Origin: Pseudomonas sp. BCA17
Lineage (GTDB): Bacteria > Pseudomonadota > Gammaproteobacteria > Pseudomonadales > Pseudomonadaceae
Assembly: GCF_004519405.1 (NCBI RefSeq)
Contig: NZ_SGWI01000009.1
Span: 1-64,000 of the forward strand
Reading direction: 5' to 3'
Length of the DNA: 64,000 nucleotides
Numbering within the stretch: the first letter of the stretch is position 1; each line of letters opens with the position of its first letter. Below are positions 16,335 through 24,019 of this stretch, in pieces. Both the position numbers and the translations under genes were made by a program. The notes beneath the pieces are model-generated. The model had not been told where the DNA came from. It saw only the letters and a program-made list of their open reading frames with translations, and did no database searches.

Positions 16335-19028
16335 TCAGGCGATTGGCCCGCGCGGGTAGCGTTTAAGCATCTTCATCAGCTCTGATCCGGGGATTGGCCG
16401 GTCGAACAGGTAGCCCTGGCCCACATCGCAGCGATGCCGGCGCAGGAACGCCAGTTGTTCGGCAGTCTCGATGCCTTCGGCCACCACCTTGAGCTTGAGG
16501 TTGTGGGCCATGGCGATTACCGCCGAGGTGATTTCCATGTCGTCCTGGTTGTCCGGGATTTCATGGATAAAGCTGCGATCAATCTTAATGATGTCGATGG
16601 GGAATTTTTTCAAGTAGCTCAGCGACGAGTAACCGGTGCCGAAGTCGTCCATGGCCAGGGTCAGGCCGAAGCTCTTCAGTTGGTCCAGTTGCAGGCGCGT
16701 ATCTTCGGTGGCCTCCAGCAGGAGGCCCTCGGTCAGTTCCAGCTCCAGCAGGTTCGGCGGCAGCTGTTCTTCCTTGAGGATCGTGGCAATGGACGCCACC
16801 AGGTCCGGGTCGGAAAACTGTTTGGGCGACAGGTTGATCGCCACCTGCAGGTTGCCCATGCCGGCGGCGCTCAACTGCTTGCTCATCCGGCAGGCCTGGC
16901 GGGCGATCCATTTGCCGATGGGGATGATCAGCCCGGTCTCTTCGGCCACGCTGATGAATTGGTCGGGGCGGATCATGCCCTTTTCCGGGTGGTTCCACCG
17001 CAACAGCGCTTCCATACCCAGCAGGCGGCCGCTGCGCAGGCACAGTTTGGGCTGGTAGAACACGTCCAACTCGTTCTGAGTCAGGGCGCGGCGCAGGTTG
17101 TTTTCCACGAACAGCTTGTAGCTGGCTTCGGCGTTTAGCGCTTCGGTAAACACCTGTACCTGGTGTTTGCCGTTGGCCTTGGCTTTGTGCAGGGCCAGGC
17201 CGGCGTTGCGCATCAGGGTCTGTGGGTCGCGGCCATGCAGCGGCGCACAGGCCAGCCCCACAGAACCGGTGATGCTGATCAACTGGTTGTCGACGAACAT
17301 CGGCTTGTCGAGGGTCGTCAGCAACTGGCTGGCGACCTGTTGACCCGTCTCGAGGTCGGCATCGTCCAGCAGCACCGCAAACTCATTACTGGCAAAGCGC
17401 GCCAGAATGCCGCTCGTGCTCAGGCTGTTGCGCAGGCGACGGGCCAGGCTGATCAGCAGCTTGTCACCGGTCTGGTGGCCGAGGCTGTCGTTGATCCGCT
17501 TGAAGTTGTCGATGTCCACCAGCAGCAGGCTGATAGGGCTATCACTGTCCCGGGCGAAGCGCTCATCCAGGTTACGGATAAACGCGGGTCGGTTGCCCAG
17601 GTTCGTCAGGTTATCGGTGTAGGCCAGGCGCTCGATACGTTGTTGGGCCAGCTTGGTCTGGGTGATGTCTTCGTAGATGCCGATGTAGTGGGTCAGTTCG
17701 CGGTTGTCGCCATACACCTTGGAAATCGACAGCTGGCCCCAATAGGGCTCGAGGTTCTTGCGGCGGCTCTTGAATTCACCTTGCCAACTGTTGCTCTTGG
17801 CCAGGCTCGACGGTGCGTCGAACAGCAACTCACTGAGGTTCTCCAGGGCCGGCAGTTGCGCCAGGCGATGGCCGTGGACTTCTTCGGCGCTGTACTGGGT
17901 AATCGCGGTAAAGCTGGGGTTGACGTACTCCACAACACCATCGCAATTGACCAGCAGAAAGGCGTTGGCACTTTGCTCCACCGCCCGCTGGAATAAATGC
18001 AGCGCGCTGGTGGCGGCACGACGGTTGTGGTTGTTGATCACCTGGGCGAACTGGTCCGCCAGCTCTCCAGCGAAGGCGATCTCATCGGATTGCCAGGCGC
18101 GCGAGCTGCCCCTTTGTTCCAGGCACAGTACGCCGACAACCTGGCCATCAACCCGAATGCTTGCATCGAGCATTGCGTGGATATTCTTGGCGCGCAGGTT
18201 TTCGGCCATTTCCCGGGTGCGTGGATCGCGCATCGCATGGGTCGCGTCGATGGCACGGCTGCTGTGCAGGGCTTCCAGGTAGTCCGGGAAGCTGCTGGCG
18301 TCGATCGCTTCGGGCAGGTGGTATTGTTGGTCGGCGCGGTGGTACGCCGAAATTGGCACCAGGCGCATGCCTTCGAGGTGCCAGATACTGGCGCAATCGA
18401 TCTGGTAGATATCGCACGCGCTGCGCGTGATCAGCTCGGCGGCTTCTTGCAGCGAGTTAGGCGTGCTATAGCGCTGGCGCGCCAGCAACAGGATCAACTC
18501 CTGCTGGGCGCGTACCCGTTCCAGGTGCTGCAACTGTTCCTGTTGCGCACGCTGGTTGAGCTCCAGGGCGATCTGCAGGCGGCTGTTCTGGTTTTCCAGG
18601 TCGGCAGTCGGGGCAGGGGCGGGGATTTCACTGAACAGGCCGTCGACTACCATGAGGTAGCCGCGCAACAAGTGGCGATTGTGTTGTCTGTAGGCCTCGC
18701 CCATTTCCAACAGGCTCAGCGGCCCGTCCTGGGTGTGCAAGGTATAGCGCACCAGATAATGCGGGCTCTGGCTCAGTTGCTGCTGGATCGCATCGTGCAA
18801 CTGGTAACGCGCCTGAGGTTCCATCAGGCTGGCGTAGGGTGTGCCGACCAGGGCGCATAACTCAACCGCCGACAGGCCGAATTGGCGTTCGCAATTGGGG
18901 TCGAGGTAAAGCAAGGCCCAGCTTGCCTCATTAAGCCGCTCGAAACGCAGCATACCGAGGCGCGAAGGCACCGGTAATTGCGTCACTACCTCGGCCGCCA
19001 TACGGGCGACATCGGGTTGGCTTTTCAT
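16335..19028 (-). CDS. dipA: c-di-GMP phosphodiesterase, DipA-like (PAS-GAF-PAS-GGDEF-EAL)
   Basis: A cytoplasmic 897-residue regulator with no membrane segment. A PAS-like region lies at about residues 20-130, a GAF domain at 190-335, a second PAS at 345-460, GGDEF at 470-635 and EAL at 650-890. The GGDEF signature is degenerate (ASNEF, residues 546-550), so cyclase activity is unlikely. The EAL domain is complete, with EALLRW (673-678), the ELTEG motif and DDFGTGYSS (794-802), so the protein should hydrolyse c-di-GMP. Domain order, length and position between msrA and aceF match P. aeruginosa DipA (PA5017), needed for biofilm dispersion and low c-di-GMP. No clear Shine-Dalgarno precedes the ATG at 19028. 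Confidence 0.92.
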   Translation of the reverse strand: MKSQPDVARMAAEVVTQLPVPSRLGMLRFERLNEASWALLYLDPNCERQFGLSAVELCALVGTPYASLMEPQARYQLHDAIQQQLSQSPHYLVRYTLHTQDGPLSLLEMGEAYRQHNRHLLRGYLMVVDGLFSEIPAPAPTADLENQNSRLQIALELNQRAQQEQLQHLERVRAQQELILLLARQRYSTPNSLQEAAELITRSACDIYQIDCASIWHLEGMRLVPISAYHRADQQYHLPEAIDASSFPDYLEALHSSRAIDATHAMRDPRTREMAENLRAKNIHAMLDASIRVDGQVVGVLCLEQRGSSRAWQSDEIAFAGELADQFAQVINNHNRRAATSALHLFQRAVEQSANAFLLVNCDGVVEYVNPSFTAITQYSAEEVHGHRLAQLPALENLSELLFDAPSSLAKSNSWQGEFKSRRKNLEPYWGQLSISKVYGDNRELTHYIGIYEDITQTKLAQQRIERLAYTDNLTNLGNRPAFIRNLDERFARDSDSPISLLLVDIDNFKRINDSLGHQTGDKLLISLARRLRNSLSTSGILARFASNEFAVLLDDADLETGQQVASQLLTTLDKPMFVDNQLISITGSVGLACAPLHGRDPQTLMRNAGLALHKAKANGKHQVQVFTEALNAEASYKLFVENNLRRALTQNELDVFYQPKLCLRSGRLLGMEALLRWNHPEKGMIRPDQFISVAEETGLIIPIGKWIARQACRMSKQLSAAGMGNLQVAINLSPKQFSDPDLVASIATILKEEQLPPNLLELELTEGLLLEATEDTRLQLDQLKSFGLTLAMDDFGTGYSSLSYLKKFPIDIIKIDRSFIHEIPDNQDDMEITSAVIAMAHNLKLKVVAEGIETAEQLAFLRRHRCDVGQGYLFDRPIPGSELMKMLKRYPRGPIA

Positions 19029-19234
19029 GGGGGAAACTCGCTCGGGAAAATGCGCACTGCGCCGGGGCTCACGCCCTCTTTACTGTCGCCTGCGGCAAGG
19101 TTGCATCATGCAGCACGGACTGACAAGAGAGGATGAAGGCTAAGTGCTATATGGCTGTTATCGGCCGCACGGGGGATTTCTGCAATCGGGCTGATAGAAG
19201 GCGTGCACGCCGATTCTGACTGCGCGGCGAGCGC
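19029..19234. other. dipA upstream region
   Basis: The aceF-dipA gap is 305 bp in all. The part next to dipA should hold its promoter because a terminator for aceEF separates the two genes. I could not assign convincing -35/-10 boxes and see no small gene. Confidence 0.4.
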
Positions 19235-19263
19235 CAAAAAAAGCCCCGCCAATTGGCGGGGTT
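19235..19263 (-). terminator. Rho-independent terminator after aceF
   Basis: On the minus strand the stem CCCCGCC/GGCGGGG (19244-19250 and 19255-19261) with an AATT loop is followed by a run of seven or more T (A on the plus strand, about 19236-19242). It ends the aceE-aceF transcript before dipA. Confidence 0.92.
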
Positions 19264-19333
19264 GAGGTACGAGCGTGGCGCTCGGAAATCGGTGCAGCCA
19301 GGCCTCCCCGGTGAAAGGGAGGCCCGTTGAGGC

Positions 19334-20980
19334 TTACAGCAGGATAGTGCGGATGTCGTTCAGCAACTGGCTCAGGCGCTGAGTGAAGCGTGCAGCCGCG
19401 GCGCCGTTTATCACACGGTGATCGTAGGACAACGACAGTGGCAGCATCAGCTTCGGTTGGAACGCTTTACCGTCCCATACAGGCTGGATAGTGGCCTTGG
19501 ACACACCCAGGATCGCCACTTCTGGCGCGTTGACGATTGGCGTGAAGCCGGTGCCGCCAATGTGACCGAGGCTGGAGATGGTGAAGCACGCACCTTGCAT
19601 GTCGTCTGGAGTGAGCTTCTTGTCGCGGGCCTTGGCGGCCAGCGCGGCGGCTTCGGCAGCAAGCTGCAGCAGGCTCTTCTGGTCGACGTTCTTGATGACC
19701 GGTACCAGCAGGCCATCCGGGGTGTCGACGGCAAAGCCGATGTGCACGTATTTCTTGCGGATGATCGCTTTGCCGCTCGGGGCCAGCGAACTGTTGAAGT
19801 CCGGCAGTTCCTTGAGCAGGTGCGCACAGGCCTTGAGCAGCAGCGGCAGCACGGTCAGTTTCACGCCGGCTTTTTCGGCCACGGCTTTCTGCGCAACGCG
19901 GAAAGCTTCCAGGTCGGTGATGTCGGCCTGGTCGAACTGAGTCACGTGTGGGATGTTCAGCCAGCTGGCGTGCAGACCTGCCGCGCCGATTTGCATCAGG
20001 CGGGTCATCGGCACTTCTTCGACTTCGCCGAAGCGGCTGAAGTCCACGGTGCGGATCGGCGGAATGCCCGAGCCACCGGTAGCGTTGCCTGCAGCCGGCG
20101 CTTCCTTGGCTTTCTGCATCATGGCTTTGACGTAAGCCTGCACGTCTTCCTTCAGCACGCGACCGTGAGGACCGCTGGCAGCCACTGCGCTCAGCTCGAC
20201 GCCGAACTCGCGGGCCAGTTGACGCACCGCAGGACCTGCGTGAACCTTGGCACCGCTTGGCGCGGGGGCGGCAGCAGCAGGGGCCGGTGCGGCCTCGGCT
20301 TTTGCGGCCGGTGCAGCAGCAGGAGCAGCCGGAGCGGCTTCAGCCTTGGCCGCCGGAGCGGCAGCCGGTGCCGACGCGGCGGCAGGCGCAGCGCCTTGTA
20401 CTTTCAGCTTGAGGATGAAGTCACCGGTGCCGACTTCGTCTTCCAGCTTGACCGCGATGCTTTCCACCACGCCGGCAGCCGGCGATGGGATTTCCATGGA
20501 GGCCTTGTCGGACTCCAGGGTGATCAGCGACTGGTCGGCTTCGACGGTGTCGCCTACCTTGACCAGCAGCTCGATGATCTTGGCCTTGCCCGACGAACCG
20601 ATGTCCGGGACGTGAATGTCCTGGACAGTAGCGGCGGCAGGTGCAGCGGCCGGGGCTGGAGCAGCCTCGGCAGCGGCAGGCTTTTCAGCGGCAGGTGCGG
20701 GTGCAGCGGCGGCAGCAGGAGCTGCCGCAGGGGCCGCATCAGCGGCACCTTCGATTTCCAGCTCCAGCAGTTCGTCGCCTTCTTTCAGGCGGTCGCCCAG
20801 CTTCACTTTCAGGCTCTTGACCACGCCGGCCTTGGGAGCAGGGATTTCCATGCTCGCCTTGTCCGATTCCAGGGTCAGGATGCTCTGGTCGGCTTCAACT
20901 TTGTCGCCGACCTTCACAAACAGCTCGATTACTTCACCTTCACCGCTGCCGATGTCAGGTACGCGAATGAGTTCGCTCAC
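19334..20980 (-). CDS. aceF: Pyruvate dehydrogenase E2, dihydrolipoamide acetyltransferase
   Basis: A 548-residue core subunit of the pyruvate dehydrogenase complex that transfers acetyl groups to CoA. Two lipoyl domains are visible, each with the ESDKAS motif: Lys41 and Lys159 are the lipoylated residues. Ala/Pro-rich flexible linkers follow both. A peripheral-subunit-binding domain is at about 247-285 (GPAVRQLAREFGVEL), then the catalytic domain ending in YDHRVINGAAAARF, with His521 as the catalytic residue. Asn525 replaces the Asp found in E. coli AceF; I recall the same Asn in Azotobacter E2p, so this is a lineage trait, not damage. It lies 11 nt after aceE in one operon. Confidence 0.98.
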   Translation of the reverse strand: MSELIRVPDIGSGEGEVIELFVKVGDKVEADQSILTLESDKASMEIPAPKAGVVKSLKVKLGDRLKEGDELLELEIEGAADAAPAAAPAAAAAPAPAAEKPAAAEAAPAPAAAPAAATVQDIHVPDIGSSGKAKIIELLVKVGDTVEADQSLITLESDKASMEIPSPAAGVVESIAVKLEDEVGTGDFILKLKVQGAAPAAASAPAAAPAAKAEAAPAAPAAAPAAKAEAAPAPAAAAPAPSGAKVHAGPAVRQLAREFGVELSAVAASGPHGRVLKEDVQAYVKAMMQKAKEAPAAGNATGGSGIPPIRTVDFSRFGEVEEVPMTRLMQIGAAGLHASWLNIPHVTQFDQADITDLEAFRVAQKAVAEKAGVKLTVLPLLLKACAHLLKELPDFNSSLAPSGKAIIRKKYVHIGFAVDTPDGLLVPVIKNVDQKSLLQLAAEAAALAAKARDKKLTPDDMQGACFTISSLGHIGGTGFTPIVNAPEVAILGVSKATIQPVWDGKAFQPKLMLPLSLSYDHRVINGAAAARFTQRLSQLLNDIRTILL

Positions 20981-20991
20981 AAAAAATCTCC

Positions 20992-23637
20992 TCAGCAGTC
21001 CAGTGGGTTGCGTTTTTCCGGGTTGATCCCGAACTTGACGATAGCGTCCGCTACCACCTTGGGTTCGATCTCACCACGGTCAGCCAAGGCTTCCAGGGCT
21101 GCCAACACCACGAAGTGACGGTCGACTTCGAAGAAGTGACGCAGCTTCTTGCGGCTGTCACTGCGGCCGAAACCGTCGGTGCCCAGGACTTTGAATTCCT
21201 TGGACGGGACCCACTGGCGAATTTGTTCAGCAAACAGTTTCATGTAGTCGGTCGAAGCGATTACCGGGCCTTTACGGCCGGTCAGGCACTCTTCAACGAA
21301 GGTGCGCTGTGGCTTCTGGCCAGGGTGCAGGCGGTTGTGACGCTCTACGGCCAGGCCGTCGCGACGCAGTTCGTTGAAGCTGGTGACGCTCCACACGTCG
21401 GCACCGACGTTGAACTCTTCACGCAGGATCTTCGCCGCTTCACGCACTTCACGCAGGATGGTGCCGGAGCCCATCAGTTGTACGTGGTGCGCTGCTTCCT
21501 TGGTGTCTTCTTCGAGCAGGTACATGCCCTTGATGATGCCTTCTTCCACGCCGGCCGGCATGGCTGGCTGCTGGTAGGACTCGTTCATCACGGTGATGTA
21601 GTAGAAAACGTCCTGCTGCTCTTCGGTCATTTTCTTCATGCCGTCCTGGATGATCACCGCCAGCTCATAGCCGTAGGTTGGATCGAAGGTGCGGCAGTTC
21701 GGGATGGTGGCAGCCAGGATATGGCTGTGACCGTCTTCGTGTTGCAGGCCTTCGCCGTTCAGCGTGGTCCGACCGGCGGTACCGCCGATCAGGAAGCCAC
21801 GGGTACGGCTGTCGCCGGCTGCCCAAGCCAGGTCGCCAATGCGCTGGAAGCCGAACATCGAGTAGAAGATGTAGAACGGCAGCATCGGCTGGTTGTGGCT
21901 GGAGTACGAAGTACCGGCAGCGATGAAGGAGCTCATGGCGCCCGCTTCGTTGATGCCTTCTTCGAGGATCTGGCCCTTCTTGTCTTCCTTGTAGAACATC
22001 ACCTGGTCTTTATCGACTGGCTCGTAGAGCTGGCCGACGGAGGAGTAGATGCCCAACTGACGGAACATGCCTTCCATACCGAAGGTACGGGCTTCGTCCG
22101 GGATGATCGGGACGATGCGCGGGCCGATGTCCTTGTCCTTGACCAGTTGCGCGAGGATACGCACGAAAGCCATGGTGGTGGAGATTTCACGGTCGCCCGA
22201 GCCGTCGAGGATGGCCTTGAGGGTGCTCAGGTCCGGCGTCGGTACGCTGAAGCTGTTGGCGCGGCGCTGTGGCACGAAGCCACCCAGTGCGGCGCGGCGT
22301 TCGCTCAGGTAACGGGCTTCGGCGCTGTTCGGCTCCGGCTTGAAGAACGGCAGGTTTTCCAGCTCTTCGTCCTTGACCGGGATGTCGAAGCGGTCGCGGA
22401 ACAGCTTCAGGCTGTCGACATCGACTTTCTTGGTGTTGTGCGCGGTGTTCTTCGCTTCGCCGGCACCGGTGCCATAACCCTTGATGGTCTTGGCCAGGAT
22501 GACGGTCGGTTGTTCCTTGTGGTTGACCGCTTCGTGGTACGCCGCGTAGACCTTGTACGGGTCATGGCCGCCACGGTTGAGTTTCCAGATCTCGTCGTCG
22601 GACAGGTCGGCAACCATCGCCTTGAGTTCAGGCGTGTTGAAGAAGTGTTCACGCACGAACGCGCCGTCTTTGGCTTTGTAGTTCTGGTACTCGCCGTCGA
22701 TGACTTCGTCCATGCGGCGTTGCAGGATACCGTCGACGTCCTTGGCCAGCAGTGGGTCCCAGAAACGGCCCCAGATGACTTTGGTCACATTCCACTGAGC
22801 ACCGCGGAACACGCCTTCGAGTTCCTGGATGATCTTGCCGTTGCCGCGAACCGGGCCGTCGAGGCGCTGCAGGTTGCAGTTGATGACGAAGATCAGGTTG
22901 TCCAGCTTCTCGCGGCCGGCCAGTGAGATGGCACCCAGGGATTCCGGCTCGTCACACTCGCCGTCGCCCAGGAAGCACCAGACTTTCTGCTTGCCTTCAG
23001 GAATGAAGCCACGGGCTTCCAGGTACTTCATGAAACGTGCCTGGTAGATCGCCTGGATCGGGCCCAGGCCCATGGACACAGTCGGGAACTGCCAGAAATC
23101 AGGCATCAGCCAAGGGTGCGGGTACGACGACAGGCCGTTACCGTCCACTTCCTGGCGGAAATTGTTCATGTGTTCTTCGGTGATGCGACCTTCCATGAAC
23201 GCACGGGCGTAGACGCCTGGGGAGGTGTGGCCCTGGAAGTAGATCAGGTCGCCGCCGTGTTCGTCGGTCGGGGCCTGGAAGAAGTAGTTGAAGCCGATGT
23301 CATACAGGGTTGCGCTGGAAGCGAAGCTGGAGATGTGACCGCCCAGGTCCGAATCTTTCAAGTTCGTGCGCATTACCATCGCCATGGCGTTCCAACGTAC
23401 CAGCGAGCGAATGCGGCGTTCCATGAACAGGTCGCCAGGCATGCGTGCTTCGTGGGTAACGGGGATGGTGTTGCGGTATGGCGTGGTGATGGCGTAGGGC
23501 AGTTGCGAGCCGCTGCGGGTCGCGAGTTCGCCCATACGGGTCATCAGGTAGTGAGCACGGTCTTCGCCTTCTTTGTCGAGAACCGATTCCAGGGCGTCCA
23601 GCCATTCCTGGGTTTCGACGGGATCGAGGTCTTGCAT
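20992..23637 (-). CDS. aceE: Pyruvate dehydrogenase E1 component (homodimeric)
   Basis: An 881-residue thiamine-diphosphate enzyme that decarboxylates pyruvate and reductively acetylates the lipoyl groups of AceF. The TPP/Mg2+ motif is CFLGDGECDEPESLG running to FVINCNLQRLDGPVRGNGKI. N-terminal ETQEWLDALESVLDKEGEDR and the C-terminal domain match the single-chain E1 of gammaproteobacteria, and the length is normal. No lpd gene for E3 is present here. It is the first gene of the aceEF operon. Upstream lie a leader hairpin and two strong palindromes, suggesting control by carbon-flux regulators. Confidence 0.98.
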   Translation of the reverse strand: MQDLDPVETQEWLDALESVLDKEGEDRAHYLMTRMGELATRSGSQLPYAITTPYRNTIPVTHEARMPGDLFMERRIRSLVRWNAMAMVMRTNLKDSDLGGHISSFASSATLYDIGFNYFFQAPTDEHGGDLIYFQGHTSPGVYARAFMEGRITEEHMNNFRQEVDGNGLSSYPHPWLMPDFWQFPTVSMGLGPIQAIYQARFMKYLEARGFIPEGKQKVWCFLGDGECDEPESLGAISLAGREKLDNLIFVINCNLQRLDGPVRGNGKIIQELEGVFRGAQWNVTKVIWGRFWDPLLAKDVDGILQRRMDEVIDGEYQNYKAKDGAFVREHFFNTPELKAMVADLSDDEIWKLNRGGHDPYKVYAAYHEAVNHKEQPTVILAKTIKGYGTGAGEAKNTAHNTKKVDVDSLKLFRDRFDIPVKDEELENLPFFKPEPNSAEARYLSERRAALGGFVPQRRANSFSVPTPDLSTLKAILDGSGDREISTTMAFVRILAQLVKDKDIGPRIVPIIPDEARTFGMEGMFRQLGIYSSVGQLYEPVDKDQVMFYKEDKKGQILEEGINEAGAMSSFIAAGTSYSSHNQPMLPFYIFYSMFGFQRIGDLAWAAGDSRTRGFLIGGTAGRTTLNGEGLQHEDGHSHILAATIPNCRTFDPTYGYELAVIIQDGMKKMTEEQQDVFYYITVMNESYQQPAMPAGVEEGIIKGMYLLEEDTKEAAHHVQLMGSGTILREVREAAKILREEFNVGADVWSVTSFNELRRDGLAVERHNRLHPGQKPQRTFVEECLTGRKGPVIASTDYMKLFAEQIRQWVPSKEFKVLGTDGFGRSDSRKKLRHFFEVDRHFVVLAALEALADRGEIEPKVVADAIVKFGINPEKRNPLDC

Positions 23638-23724
23638 GGCTTGCTCCAGGGCGGAAAGGCTACCAGAATCGGTTGCCTGAGTTTGCGACTGGCCTTGTGG
23701 GCAGACGACATAAATTCTTGGATG

Positions 23725-23742
23725 GCCGAAGGTTGCTTCGGC
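23725..23742 (-). promoter_or_regulatory. Hairpin upstream of aceE
   Basis: A perfect 7-bp stem GCCGAAG/CTTCGGC with a 4-nt loop, 88-105 nt before the aceE start. It may be part of the 5' leader. There is no U-tract in the right place for a terminator, and its role is unknown. Confidence 0.45.
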
Positions 23743-23746
23743 GTCC

Positions 23747-23813
23747 TGTAGTTTTACTACAAATCGTCGGCCATTTCAGCCTTTCGAATGTATATACGAG
23801 TAGTAAAACTACA
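23747..23813. promoter_or_regulatory. Two 15-bp palindromic operators upstream of aceE
   Basis: Site 1, TGTAGTTTTACTACA (23747-23761), is a perfect 6-3-6 palindrome. Site 2, AGTAGTAAAACTACA (23799-23813), differs only at the first base. Their centres are 52 bp apart, close to five helical turns. Together they also form a 14-bp inverted repeat. The form resembles the motif I recall for the RpiR-family regulator HexR in gammaproteobacteria, so control by a sugar-phosphate-sensing repressor is a reasonable guess. The gap (23638-24019, 382 bp) has no gene and also serves glnE. Confidence 0.75.
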
Positions 23814-24019
23814 CAAGACTGAGCGTATGACTCGGTCTGGCTGGTGAGCATAATCGTTATTGTTGATCTTTTGCGAACAAGAAAAGGTGAATGTTTGATG
23901 TTGGCTGCCAAAATGAAATTAATTTCAGCTATTTCTAACCTTTGTTCGACAGTCCTTCACCGAGCGTGGTTCTTGCGTTCACAACTACACGCCATTCACG
24001 CGCCGATCAAGGATAGACC

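Noticed and set aside
19402..19413. AceF active-site HRVIN (Asn525) instead of HRVID as possible inactivation
   Set aside because: I recall the same Asn in the active Azotobacter enzyme; it appears normal in this lineage.
19418..21118. A 566-codon frame opposite aceF
   Set aside because: Low-complexity antisense of the Ala/Pro linkers and lipoyl domains of AceF.
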